Origin: Thermogemmatispora sp042408735
GTDB taxonomy: Bacteria; Chloroflexota; Ktedonobacteria; Ktedonobacterales; Ktedonobacteraceae
Length of the DNA: 64,000 nucleotides
Direction: 5' to 3'
Assembly: GCF_042408735.1 (NCBI RefSeq)
Contig: NZ_JBHOQV010000047.1
Coordinates: 62,001-126,000, forward strand
Positions 39,995-47,873 of this stretch are shown here, piece after piece (positions within the stretch are counted from its first letter, which is position 1; the number at the start of each line of letters is the position of its first letter). The notes below the pieces were generated by a model, which was given only the letters and a program-made list of their open reading frames with translations, was not told the DNA's origin and made no database searches. The translations under genes were made by a program, and so were the position numbers.

Positions 39995-40330
39995 GAGCGG
40001 GAGGGCGCGCGATTGCTCGAGGTTGGAAGCCTGGCCGATGGCAAGTAGCAACTGGCGGATCGTGCGCAGCGAGTGGATATGAGGGGCAAAGGTGGAGACG
40101 AGCTGCTCCAACTGAGGGCGACGGCTGCTAACTGCTGCCGTGAAGTCCTCACGACCCTCTTGCAAGGCTTGTTGGAAGCCCTGTTGCAAGCCTTCCTCGA
40201 TAAGGGCGCGCGGCTGTGGTCTGTTTGAGTTTCTCGAGGAAGTGTGGCTGCCTCTTGATCTGCTCCTGGAGCCACTTTATGCTGTAGGGAGGGAGCGACC
40301 GCCGCCTGCCCTGCCAGAGGCGGGACGGCC
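39995..40330 (-). pseudogene. Remnant of an Rpn-type nuclease/transposase-like protein
   Basis: Two overlapping minus-strand frames give KWLQEQIKRQPHFLEKLKQ, then (after a frameshift) EEGLQQGFQQALQEGREDF and LVSTFAPHIHSLRTIRQLLL. The EGLQQGxQQALQEGRE pattern is typical of the C-terminus of Rpn/PD-(D/E)XK family proteins common in cyanobacteria and Chloroflexota. The N-terminal nuclease part is missing. The rest of the gap 39819-40383 shows nothing. Confidence 0.42.
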
Positions 40331-40383
40331 CCTCCCTCGCCGGCAGATAGCCGTCTGGCTGCTTGCCGTGGCACAATATCCAG

Positions 40384-41418
40384 CTAGGGCATGGGGTGAT
40401 TCATAAAGAAGGTGTAGATCGCACTGGTAGCATTGGGACCGGCGGGATCGGTGTAGCTGCCGCTGCTGCTCCCTCCTGACCAGGCATGGCCCATGCCGTA
40501 GACCTCCCAGTACTCCTGGATCTCGCGACCAGTGCTGTCGTTCCAGGTCTGGACCGTGTAGGTGTGGCCCCCGGGCACCTGGCCGTTAGTGCTGCTCGCC
40601 GGGCTGCCAAAGCTGGCCTTATAGCTGCCGCCCGAAGCCAGGCGGTCGGTTGTCATCCACTGCTGCACAACCTGATCTCCGTTGATCGGGTAGACCACAC
40701 AGTCGCTCTGACCGTGAAAAACGATGGTGGGCACGACGCGTGCCCGACTCCCCATTGCCTGGTAGGCGAGCTGACCCTGCTGCTGGGGATCGGGACCCCC
40801 GTAGAGCTGGGCCAGCGGCGCTGTGTAGGCCGAAGTGGCGGCCTGATATTCAAGGCCCGAGGCTACCCCGATAGCGGCAAAGAGGTCAGGGTAGGTCGCG
40901 CCCATAATGACGCTCATCGCCGCCCCTGCCGAAAGTCCCGCCACATAGACGCGCTTACGGTCGATGGTCCAGCGGGCCGTACTCTGTTCGACCGTCTGGA
41001 CGATGCCGGCGATGATAGCCGGCTCGCCGTAACCACGGACCTGATTCCCCGGCAGGAACCAGTTCCAGCAGGCGGAGACATTGTAGAGCGTGGTCTGCTG
41101 CGGATAGACGACGATGAACTGTTGCTGATCGGCCAGGGCGTTCATCTGGGTGCCGGCGGCAAAATCAACGGGCGTCTGGGTGCAGCCGTGGAGCATGACA
41201 ATCAGCGGCACCGGCGCACCGACGCGGTAGCCGGCGGGCGTGTAGACATAGTAGGGACGGCTCCCGGCTGGCCCACTATAGAAGTACTGGGTAAATGTCC
41301 CGCCGCTGGCCCGCACGGCGGGCGGCGACAGCAGCAGGAGAGCTGCTAGACAGAGCAGGAGACCTACGATGACGAGAGGACGCACACGCGAGGAGTAGAG
41401 GGGAAGGACCTTCGACAT
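40384..41418 (-). CDS. Secreted PHB-depolymerase-family esterase
   Basis: 344 residues with an N-terminal signal peptide (VIVGLLLCLAALLLLSPPAVRA), so it is exported. The alpha/beta-hydrolase core has the oxyanion segment PLIVMLHGCTQTP, the nucleophile elbow VAGLSAGAAMSV (Ser), an acid region VVYPINGDQVV, and the catalytic His in VYGMGHAWSGGS. This belongs to the PHB depolymerase/feruloyl-esterase (LpqC, esterase CE1-like) family, acting on polyesters or hemicellulose ester bonds. ATG 41418 with GGGAGA upstream. No binding module is attached, although a decayed homolog at 42.3-43.0 kb seems to have had one. The palindromic repeat element lies upstream and may hold its promoter. Confidence 0.88.
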   Translation of the reverse strand: MSKVLPLYSSRVRPLVIVGLLLCLAALLLLSPPAVRASGGTFTQYFYSGPAGSRPYYVYTPAGYRVGAPVPLIVMLHGCTQTPVDFAAGTQMNALADQQQFIVVYPQQTTLYNVSACWNWFLPGNQVRGYGEPAIIAGIVQTVEQSTARWTIDRKRVYVAGLSAGAAMSVIMGATYPDLFAAIGVASGLEYQAATSAYTAPLAQLYGGPDPQQQGQLAYQAMGSRARVVPTIVFHGQSDCVVYPINGDQVVQQWMTTDRLASGGSYKASFGSPASSTNGQVPGGHTYTVQTWNDSTGREIQEYWEVYGMGHAWSGGSSSGSYTDPAGPNATSAIYTFFMNHPMP

Positions 41419-41575
41419 ACGGCAATCTCCCTTGCTTGCAACGCCGATGCCCTCATGGCATCGCCTTCAGAACAGCAGGCCCGGCCGACGATTGGATGAG
41501 TCGGCCGTTGTGACCATCATGGCAGGAAAGGGCATCATTGCCCTGCGCTTGTCAGGCGTCGCGACGCGGGTCGCT

Positions 41576-41847
41576 GCCGGCCAGCCCCGGCCCGCCAATC
41601 CTCAAAAGAGCCTGCGGGCCGGGCCTGCCTCGGCTGACCGGCGGCGGTGTGTATGACACATGATTCATGTATCATATATCGAGGCATCTGTCAAGGGAGA
41701 GAGGACAACTTCTCCCTTGACAACGGCACTTTTCTGACTGTAATGATACATGAATCATGTGTCATATGATGAATGACTCATGGTTCACTCAGCCGGTCAA
41801 GGCGGTGGCCCCTCTGCCCAGCCCAAGAGCATGGTCTGGTGCTCGAT
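41576..41847. repeat. 272-bp direct repeat, copy 1
   Basis: This segment and 50244-50515 are nearly identical and aligned without gaps at a constant offset of 8668 bases. It contains a GC-rich 10-bp hairpin (CCCGGCCCGC...GCGGGCCGGG, about 41586-41623) and the nested palindromic element at 41652-41766. It lies upstream of the esterase gene (minus) and of a decayed esterase (plus). Confidence 0.85.
41652..41766. repeat. Nested palindromic element, copy A
   Basis: Outer arms 41652-41675 and 41743-41766 are perfect 24-bp inverted repeats, and each arm is itself a near-palindrome around ACATGATTCATGT. An inner perfect 12-bp stem, TGTCAAGGGAGA (41689-41700)/TCTCCCTTGACA (41711-41722), contains TTGACA on both strands. 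This could be a divergent promoter with paired operators or a MITE-like element. Confidence 0.75.
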
Positions 41848-41848
41848 A

Positions 41849-42000
41849 TATGACATATGATTCATATATTATGCCAATCTGAAAAGAGGCCGCTGTCAAG
41901 AGGCAGAGTGGAAAGATTCTCGGCTTCCCTCTTGAAAGGGCCACCGCGATATGATGAATGATTTATATATCATAATATTATGGATGATTTATATATCGTA
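41849..42000. repeat. Diverged third copy of the palindromic element
   Basis: Same layout as the element at 41652-41766 but much diverged: TATGACATATGATTCATATA near 41849, an inner TCAAGAGG...CCTCTTGA stem, and two right-hand palindrome versions (ATGATGAATGATTTATATAT, then ATGGATGATTTATATATCG). It follows copy A directly. Confidence 0.55.
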
Positions 42001-42299
42001 TACGAGTCGAATGCGCCGGCCGGCCCGTACTCAGCCAGCGCTGCGCAGCCAGAGAGGAAGCCACCATGGTGCGTGCACCCTGAAGCGGGGTTTCCCGCAG
42101 GTCCTTTGCCAGGCCGGCCAGCAGGAGAGTGGGAGGCACGCCGGGGTACACGCAGCGCGGCGGACCACGCGCATCCGCCCACGGTGCTGTGCCGTATAGT
42201 ATGAGCAACGGCTCGGCCGTTCCCTCTCGCCATCTGGGCCATTCAGGCAACGATCCAGCGATCCACTCATGTCGCGCTCTATACCGCTCGTTCAGCGGG

Positions 42300-43021
42300 G
42301 TGCCATGATGCCCCTGGAGCGCAGTAGAGTGCAGCGGCCTTCAGCCAGGTATGCAAGGGAGACTGTCATAGGAAGATATCTTCGTCCCCTGCTCGTCGGC
42401 AGCCTGCTCCTCCTGCAACCGGCGCAGGCCAGCAGCCGCACCTACCCAATGCATCTACAGCCGTCCAGCCGGGAGTCGCCCCTTACTACGTCGACACCCC
42501 CGCTGGCTACCGAGTCGGTACGACCGTGCCGCTGATCGCCATCTTGCACGGCTGTACGCAGACGCCGAGCGACTTCGCCGGCAGCACCCAGGCGAGCGCC
42601 CTGGCCGATCAGCAGCAGTTCATCGTCGTCTACCCAAAGCAGACGAGCAGCTATAACTCCCCCTCTTGCTGGAACTGGTTCCTGCCGGGGAATCAGGTCC
42701 GTGGTTACGGCGAGCCGGCTATCATCGCCGGCATTGTCCAGAGCGTGAAGCGGAACAAGGCGCAGTGGGACATCGGTCCCCAGCGCGTGTATGTCGCCGA
42801 CCTCTCGCCGGGGGGCGGCGATGGCTGTGACCATGGGGGCGACCTATCCCGATCTCTTCGCCGCTAGCCGATGGCCAGGCGATCACCCTCGGCTGGAATG
42901 GCACCTTCAGCCAGACGGGGAGTGCCGTCAGCATCACCGATGTCATAGGAAGCGGCAAACGTCCCTCGCTCCCATTGATTGGGCAGGTGGGATCGGGGTC
43001 GCCCGCTCGAACGTCGGGATA
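42300..43021 (+). pseudogene. Decayed PHB-depolymerase-type esterase with CBM2-like remnant
   Basis: Frame pieces: a signal-peptide-like RYLRPLLVGSLLLLQPAQA (about 42380-42430); then, shifted, YYVDTPAGYRVGTTVPLIAI and LHGCTQTPSDFAGSTQASAL, parallel to the intact esterase at 40.4-41.4 kb; then a frameshift in a G run near 42812 after VYVADLSPG, with GAAMAVTMGATYPDLFAA-stop in the next frame. Directly after, DGQAITLGWNGTFSQTGSAV resembles a family 2 carbohydrate-binding module end. The catalytic His part is gone. A duplicate of the neighbouring esterase that has been truncated and joined to, or once carried, a CBM2. Confidence 0.7.
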
Positions 43022-43211
43022 GAGGACGCATAAGAGGCCAGTCGGCGCTCCAGCGGGCGGCTCCTCGTCCTGCCTGACCTGATGCCCGACGGTCTGACGG
43101 AGGAACAGGACCAGATGATCAGGAGGGAACAGGTCAAAGGGGCGGAGCGCTGACCACAAGCCGTGGGCTGGATCTCCTCCACGCACGCGAGTTGGAGGAT
43201 CATGTCCCAGA

Positions 43212-43345
43212 ATGCCGATCTATCAACAGCTGAAGGAGCCTCGCATCCTCTGGGTGCTCTTCAGCGGCCTCTTTGTCAACCGATTCGGCGATTTCGTGAG
43301 CCTCGTTCTGGTACTCTATCTGATCTCAGAGGCTCTACCCTGGGG
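43212..43345 (+). pseudogene. N-terminal fragment of an MFS transporter
   Basis: About 45 codons, MPIYQQLKEPRILWVLFSGL then FVNRFGDFVSLVLVLYLI, look like the first span of a drug-type MFS permease; the frame is then lost. Just upstream 43045-43153 reads as another coding scrap (LLVLPDLMPDGLTEEQDQMI, ending GAER-stop). The gap 43346-43628 shows nothing. Confidence 0.5.
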
Positions 43346-43628
43346 CAGGCCGGGGCGCCGCAGAGATGGAAAGAAAGATGCGCTGGTTTGTTGATTTGAT
43401 AAGGGAGAGCGCTGTACAGAGGCGCTGAGGACCACTGGTCCCACCGGACAGGTCAAGGAGAGGTGCGACGGTGAAGCGCCTCTCCTGATGGATGACACTC
43501 AGGTTGGCCAGGAGGTGAGCGAGACGAGGACGCTGTGGAGCTGGAAGGAGTCGGAATTGCCCTTGCGGGAACTGCCCTTGGGAGGCCAGAGATCGATCTG
43601 CACTGCTAGGGCGCTGGTCTTCAGTGGC

Positions 43629-44222
43629 TCACTCGCTCGCCATGAGATCTTCCGGGTCCTGGCTGGAGGTCTCCTCGCTATCAGACCCAGCCTCCCTGCG
43701 GAGGGCGTGGGATGCCAGGCGGGTCCGCAAGCCCAGAACCTCGGCGCGCTCGAAGTAGAGATGGCGGTTGAGCGTCAAGGCGTGCAGGCGCCGTGGCTGA
43801 GCGCGGCTGTACTCGTAGACCTTGGGCCGATGGACAGCAAGCAGGTGTGTTACCTGACTCAGGCTTAATAGCTCGGCCGCCGGCAGGAAGCGCAGACGGA
43901 CCTGGTTGACCATCTCGTAGATGGCATCGACCAGGGAATGCTGGTCTTCGTTGAGCGCCAGACGGTCCAGCACCGCCCAGACCTGCTCGATTTCATGGCG
44001 TAGCCGGCCCTCGCTGGCTGGCTCACGGCCGGCGGCGACCTCGGCCAGATGCAGGAGCATCTGCGCCAGTGGTCCGCAGAGAAGATCGTCGTCGCTGTAG
44101 GCGCGTCGCGTGGCTCGACCGCCGGCCAGCAGGCTCTCCATCTCGCAGTGCTGACGGGCTATGACTCGTAGCAACATCAGGATCAGTAGCTGGTACTGCC
44201 CGACCTGGTTCTGATGACGCAT
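43629..44222 (-). CDS. Regulator candidate with excisionase-type HTH
   Basis: 197 residues. The N-terminal 130 residues are helical with no recognised family. The C-terminal segment LLSLSQVTHLLAVHRPKVYE...LHALTLNRHLYFERAEVLGL follows the HTH_17/excisionase (MerR-superfamily) pattern: helix-turn-helix, then a wing ending in an aromatic and an acidic-Val-Leu helix. A short Ser/Glu/Asp-rich tail ends the protein. ATG 44222 with AAAGGAG six bases upstream. It is divergent from the bacteriocin-like cluster with an AT-rich palindromic region between them, so it may regulate that cluster. Confidence 0.65.
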   Translation of the reverse strand: MRHQNQVGQYQLLILMLLRVIARQHCEMESLLAGGRATRRAYSDDDLLCGPLAQMLLHLAEVAAGREPASEGRLRHEIEQVWAVLDRLALNEDQHSLVDAIYEMVNQVRLRFLPAAELLSLSQVTHLLAVHRPKVYEYSRAQPRRLHALTLNRHLYFERAEVLGLRTRLASHALRREAGSDSEETSSQDPEDLMASE

Positions 44223-44305
44223 AGAACTCCTTTTTCTGGAGACAGCAAACGTACACCGTCTCCGTATTCCATTTTTATATGAAATCCATGATAGCACTAT
44301 ATTCC

Positions 44306-44335
44306 TATTCCAATATATATTACAATATTGGAATA
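44306..44335. promoter_or_regulatory. Operator-like inverted repeat between HTH gene and peptide cluster
   Basis: TATTCCAATAT (44306-44316) and ATATTGGAATA (44325-44335), perfect 11-bp arms with an 8-base spacer, in a strongly AT-rich stretch (44260-44400) unlike the GC-rich surroundings. A further TATTCC repeat lies just left. The position suggests binding by the divergent HTH protein. The rest of 44223-44634 holds no supported gene. Confidence 0.55.
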
Positions 44336-44634
44336 GATAAATAGGAAAATTTTGCTATGGACGCTTATTGAAAATAACGTGGCTTTTCCTTTATTCTCTA
44401 CTCAGACGGACGGCGAGGGATCTGACGGAGCTGTCGCAGCTAGCCGGTGTGTAGATCGGCAAAGTGCTGGCCCCGTGCTTGGCCTGAGTGAGGGCTTTCT
44501 GCCTGTCACCCGGACAACCTGTCGTGTGTATATCTGGAGGCTCTAGAGAGGACCGCTCGGCCGTTGCCGTTCGGCATGCCTTTTGGGATCTCGATCCACT
44601 GATCATGAAGGAAGAGAGGCAAGGAGGTCAAATG

Positions 44635-44928
44635 ATGCTTGCACTCAAGATGGAGAGGCGCTCCCTGGCGGGATGGCTGCTGTTGGCGACCAGCCTGCTA
44701 TTGCTGGCCGCATTGAGCCATCTCTCGCACGGCGGGGCCCAGGTCTATGCCTTCCTCTGCTCTGTAGTGGACGTCTGCGAATGGGGGGTTGCCATTGCGA
44801 TCGTCGAAGCCGTAGCCTCCGGTGGGGTCTGGCTGGCTGCTCTGGAGTTCCCCATCATCAGCCCGATCGCGGCTACGATTACCGTCTGGCTTGTGGAGCA
44901 AGGCTACTGGGCTGCGGTGAGCCTTTAG
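44635..44928 (+). CDS. Candidate circular-bacteriocin precursor peptide
   Basis: 97 residues from ATG 44635 (AAGGAGGT at 44621-44628; ATG 44632 and 44605 are alternatives). A basic, then hydrophobic leader (MLALKMERRSLAGWLLLATS) leads to LSHLSH near 28-32. The remaining about 65 residues are almost entirely hydrophobic helix: QVYAFLCSVVDVCEWGVAIA, IVEAVASGGVWLAALEFPII, SPIAATITVWLVEQGYWAAV. By eye VVxxxxWxxxIxxxxAVxSGGxxLxAA resembles enterocin AS-48 (VVEAGGW...AVGSGGLSLLAA), and the 65-residue length fits known circular bacteriocins (58-70). Two Cys (42, 48) are unusual. Downstream genes fit this role. It could instead be an ordinary small membrane protein. Confidence 0.55.
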   Translation: MLALKMERRSLAGWLLLATSLLLLAALSHLSHGGAQVYAFLCSVVDVCEWGVAIAIVEAVASGGVWLAALEFPIISPIAATITVWLVEQGYWAAVSL

Positions 44929-44999
44929 CCCGACCCCTGGGCAGGAATACGGTGTATACTATTGTCGGCTGAAGCGCGTAGCGTTCTCTATGTCGCATG

Positions 45000-45027
45000 G
45001 GGGAAAAGCACCTGCTCGCTTTTCCCC
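45000..45027 (+). promoter_or_regulatory. Hairpin between precursor gene and downstream operon
   Basis: Perfect 10-bp stem GGGGAAAAGC (45000-45009)/GCTTTTCCCC (45018-45027) with an 8-base loop, in the gap between the peptide gene and the next membrane protein. No T run follows, so it may be an RNA processing or stability element rather than a full terminator. Confidence 0.5.
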
Positions 45028-45046
45028 TCCTGAGAAGGGTTGCCTG

Positions 45047-46348
45047 ATGCGTGCCCTGATTCGCTATAAGTATCTGAGCGGGCGGCGCAACAACGCCGGT
45101 CCATTCTTTGTCTGGAGCACTGTGGCTGTCTGCGCCCTCTTCTTTTGCCTGCTCACTTTTGCCACAGCCTTTGGTCTGAGCCAGGGCCGTCATCTGACGC
45201 CGGCCGCTCTCGAGATCTGGCTGCTGATGGTGGGAGTGCTGCTCATCGATCTCAACGTCGGACGCCAGGCCCCGCTCAACCTCACTCTGGCACGCGAGTG
45301 GGAGTTTCTGACAACCCTGCCGCTCTCGCCGGTCAGTATTGCCGTTGTGGAGCTGTTTGAGTGGTTGTTGACCAGCGTCCTCTCTGTCGTCGCCTTCCTG
45401 ATTGCTCCTCTGACGGCCTGTATGCTCACAGCGAGCGTTCCCTTTGCGCTGACGCTGCAGGCGCAGGCTGCCTTGCTGCTCTATTGCCTCTTGATCATCC
45501 TGGCCGGTGTGGCCCTACATCTGCTCTCTCTGCGTAGAGCAGCCTATGTGACCGTTCCCGTTCGCCTGATGAGCCTTATATGCATCTCTATCATTGTTAT
45601 TGATATCTCGCCTCTGGAGCAGCTTAAGATTCAGTCGCAGCTCCTTGCTACTCTGCGTGAGCATCTGACGCAACTGGTCTCGCTCTGGCTCTGGCCGAGC
45701 ACCTGGGCTGTCGAGAGCATGCGGGGAGCGCTCATCTTCTGGCTGCCGCTGGTGGGCGCGACTGCCCTGCTGGCCTGGGTCAGTGTGCCGGGCTTGCTGC
45801 GCTACTGGCAACAGCAGGAGCGCGCGCCTCGTCGTTCCTCCGGCTATCCTCTGCGCTGGCGTCCCGACTCCGGATGGGCTCTGGCCTGCTGGCTTGCTCT
45901 CGATATGATCTTCTCTCCCACGCTGCGTGTGATTCCTCTTACATTGAATTGTGTCATAAATATTGTTCCAATTTGGTATTTGATGCATTTGAACAATCAA
46001 GAACTCTGGCTGGCCTCTCTCTTCCTGGCCACGGCTCAGCTCGGCTGGCCGCTCTATCCCTATCTACAGAACACCTATCGCGTCCTGGAGGACCAGGGTC
46101 TGCCGCTCTCGCCAGCCGATGGCCTGCGTGCCTTCATGGTCGCCTGTGCGCTGATCTATCTCCCTTCGATGGTGGTTGCCCTGGTCATCAGCCTGCTGGT
46201 TGCTCCCACGCCTGGCCTCCTGCCCGGCCTCTTGCTCGGCCTGGTGGGCGTCTTTGCTCTGGCGTACTGTGCCTGGCGCGGTGTGTCCCCTCTGGGAGGC
46301 TTCCTGGTGCTGGCACTCATCGAGCTGCTGGCGGCTTTCTGTATGTGA
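45047..46348 (+). CDS. Large multi-span membrane protein of the bacteriocin-like cluster
   Basis: 433 residues with about ten to twelve hydrophobic spans and few soluble loops; begins MRALIRYKYLSGRRNNAGPF. It resembles ABC-2-type exporter permeases in general build (LAREWEFLTTLPLSPVSI near residues 85-102 is the typical intracellular segment of ABC-2 and large circular-bacteriocin membrane proteins). ATG 45047 with AGAAGG upstream. By analogy with AS-48, circularin A and carnocyclin loci, each of which encodes a large membrane protein with unknown catalytic role in maturation or export, it may process or transport the peptide encoded just upstream, together with the ATPase at 47.0 kb. Confidence 0.6.
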   Translation: MRALIRYKYLSGRRNNAGPFFVWSTVAVCALFFCLLTFATAFGLSQGRHLTPAALEIWLLMVGVLLIDLNVGRQAPLNLTLAREWEFLTTLPLSPVSIAVVELFEWLLTSVLSVVAFLIAPLTACMLTASVPFALTLQAQAALLLYCLLIILAGVALHLLSLRRAAYVTVPVRLMSLICISIIVIDISPLEQLKIQSQLLATLREHLTQLVSLWLWPSTWAVESMRGALIFWLPLVGATALLAWVSVPGLLRYWQQQERAPRRSSGYPLRWRPDSGWALACWLALDMIFSPTLRVIPLTLNCVINIVPIWYLMHLNNQELWLASLFLATAQLGWPLYPYLQNTYRVLEDQGLPLSPADGLRAFMVACALIYLPSMVVALVISLLVAPTPGLLPGLLLGLVGVFALAYCAWRGVSPLGGFLVLALIELLAAFCM

Positions 46349-46493
46349 GGTGGGGGCTGGGGAACTGCTCTAACCGTGTGTGAGTCCGTCAGCCTCGAGG
46401 GCTGTCAAGAGGAGCAATCGGCAAGACAAGGCAAAGTAAGGCAGGACAGGACAAGATAAGGCGGAGTGAGGACAGGAAGGAAAGGAGATCCGC

Positions 46494-47027
46494 ATGCCGG
46501 TGCGCAGCCTGGTGCTCGTGGTGCTGGCCACTTGGGGACTCTTCCTGCTGGGATGCTGGAGCGGCTATGTCTCATTTGACCTGGCTCCAGTGCATCTGCA
46601 TCCGTTGCAGCTCGCCGGGGGGCAAGCTTTCTGGGAGATCATCGCCACCAATACGCCAACGGCGCTGATCATTGCTCTGGCCAGTCTTTTCACCTTTGGT
46701 CTGGCGGGAGCCATCATGATCTTCATTATCGGGGCAACCACTGGCAGCCTGGTGCATGCCGCCCTGTTCGCGCACTGGACGCCGGGCCTGGTGCTCCTGG
46801 CGCTGCTGCCCCACGGTCTGCTGGAAATCAGTAGCTTCGGCATCTTTCTAGGGACCGGGGCGTTCTGGCCGTTCTCTGCCCTGCGGCACTGGCTCTATGC
46901 TGCGCCCTGGCCGGAACACTCTGCCCTACGGCGGACGCTCTGGCAGGGGCTGGCTGCTCTGCTGCTGCTCGTGCTGGCGGCCTTGATCGAAAGCTATCTC
47001 ACACCGCTGCTCATCCACCATCTGTGA
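46494..47027 (+). CDS. SpoIIM/DUF95-family membrane protein
   Basis: 177 residues with about five hydrophobic spans. The order FLLGCWSGYV, then IIATNTPTALIIALASLFTF, GAIMIFIIGATTGSLVHAAL, LLALLPHGLLEISSFGIFLG, and a C-terminal helix (LLLLVLAALIESYLTPLLIH) matches the stage II sporulation protein M family; the Pro-His-Gly-x-x-Glu motif is its hallmark. DUF95 members are a constant part of circular-bacteriocin gene clusters, where they assist maturation/secretion. ATG 46494 with AAAGGAG upstream; 46377-46490 is a purine-rich, imperfectly repetitive leader. It is 9 bases before the ABC ATPase gene. Confidence 0.82.
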   Translation: MPVRSLVLVVLATWGLFLLGCWSGYVSFDLAPVHLHPLQLAGGQAFWEIIATNTPTALIIALASLFTFGLAGAIMIFIIGATTGSLVHAALFAHWTPGLVLLALLPHGLLEISSFGIFLGTGAFWPFSALRHWLYAAPWPEHSALRRTLWQGLAALLLLVLAALIESYLTPLLIHHL

Positions 47028-47036
47028 GGAGAATGC

Positions 47037-47873
47037 ATGATTGAGTTTCAGCACGTCACGAAGCGCTATGGCATGTTCGTGGCGCTCAACAACGTCAGCT
47101 TCACCGTTGCGGCCGGCGCGGTGACGGCGCTGGTGGGCCATAACGGCTCTGGCAAGACCACCAGCCTGCGCCTGATGGTTGGTCTGCTCGTGCCCGATGA
47201 GGGGAGTGTCTCCGTGCTTGGCCTGACGCCCCAGCGCCAGGCGCTGCAGGTGCGGCAGCGTATCTCCTATCTCCCCGATGCTCCTTTTGCCACGCCCCAC
47301 CTGACGGGCCTGGAGCATCTGCAGTTCCACGCCGATGTCTACCGGCAGCCGGAGGCCGTTGAGCGCGCCAGAGAGCTTGCTGAGCGCTACCGCCTGGGGC
47401 GTGTCCTCGATCAGCCAGTGCGCAGCTACTCCCGTGGCATGCTGCAGCGCCTCGCGCTCATTCGCGCGCTGATGATCGATGTTCCGGTTCTGCTCCTCGA
47501 TGAACCCTTTAATGCCCTCGATCCACTGGCGCTGGCGCTGCTGGCCGACGATCTCAAGGGGCGCGCCGCTCAGGGGCGCTGCGTGCTGGTCTCCAGCCAT
47601 CTGCTCGCGATGCTCAGGGAGCTGGCTGAGGAGGTGCTGGTGCTCAGGCGTGGCCAGCTCGTCTACAGCGGGCCGTTGGCCGACGTTGACTGGTCGCAAC
47701 AGGTGCCGCTCTGGTTCGATCCCTCGGGTGACGATGAGGACGAGGAGGGTGCTGATAGTGACTATGAGGAGGAGGCCGAGTCGGCGGAGGAAGAAGAGGA
47801 GGACGACGGGGGAGATTCCGCTGGTGAGCTGCCTGCCTCTCGCGCCTATGATGAAAGGAGGTCCTTGCGATGA
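47037..47873 (+). CDS. ABC transporter ATP-binding protein with acidic C-terminal tail
   Basis: 278 residues. Walker A GHNGSGKTT (34-42), signature SRGMLQ (132-137, a common variant of LSGGQ in ABC-2 exporters), Walker B VLLLDEP (151-157) and switch His in VSSHLL. The catalytic set is complete. After residue 228 comes a stretch of about 30 residues almost only Asp/Glu/Ser (231-260), then a basic end; this tail is not part of the ABC fold and might bind a partner. ATG 47037 with GAGGAG nine bases after the DUF95 gene; it overlaps the next gene by four bases. Likely powers export of, or immunity to, the peptide product. Confidence 0.88.
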   Translation: MIEFQHVTKRYGMFVALNNVSFTVAAGAVTALVGHNGSGKTTSLRLMVGLLVPDEGSVSVLGLTPQRQALQVRQRISYLPDAPFATPHLTGLEHLQFHADVYRQPEAVERARELAERYRLGRVLDQPVRSYSRGMLQRLALIRALMIDVPVLLLDEPFNALDPLALALLADDLKGRAAQGRCVLVSSHLLAMLRELAEEVLVLRRGQLVYSGPLADVDWSQQVPLWFDPSGDDEDEEGADSDYEEEAESAEEEEEDDGGDSAGELPASRAYDERRSLR

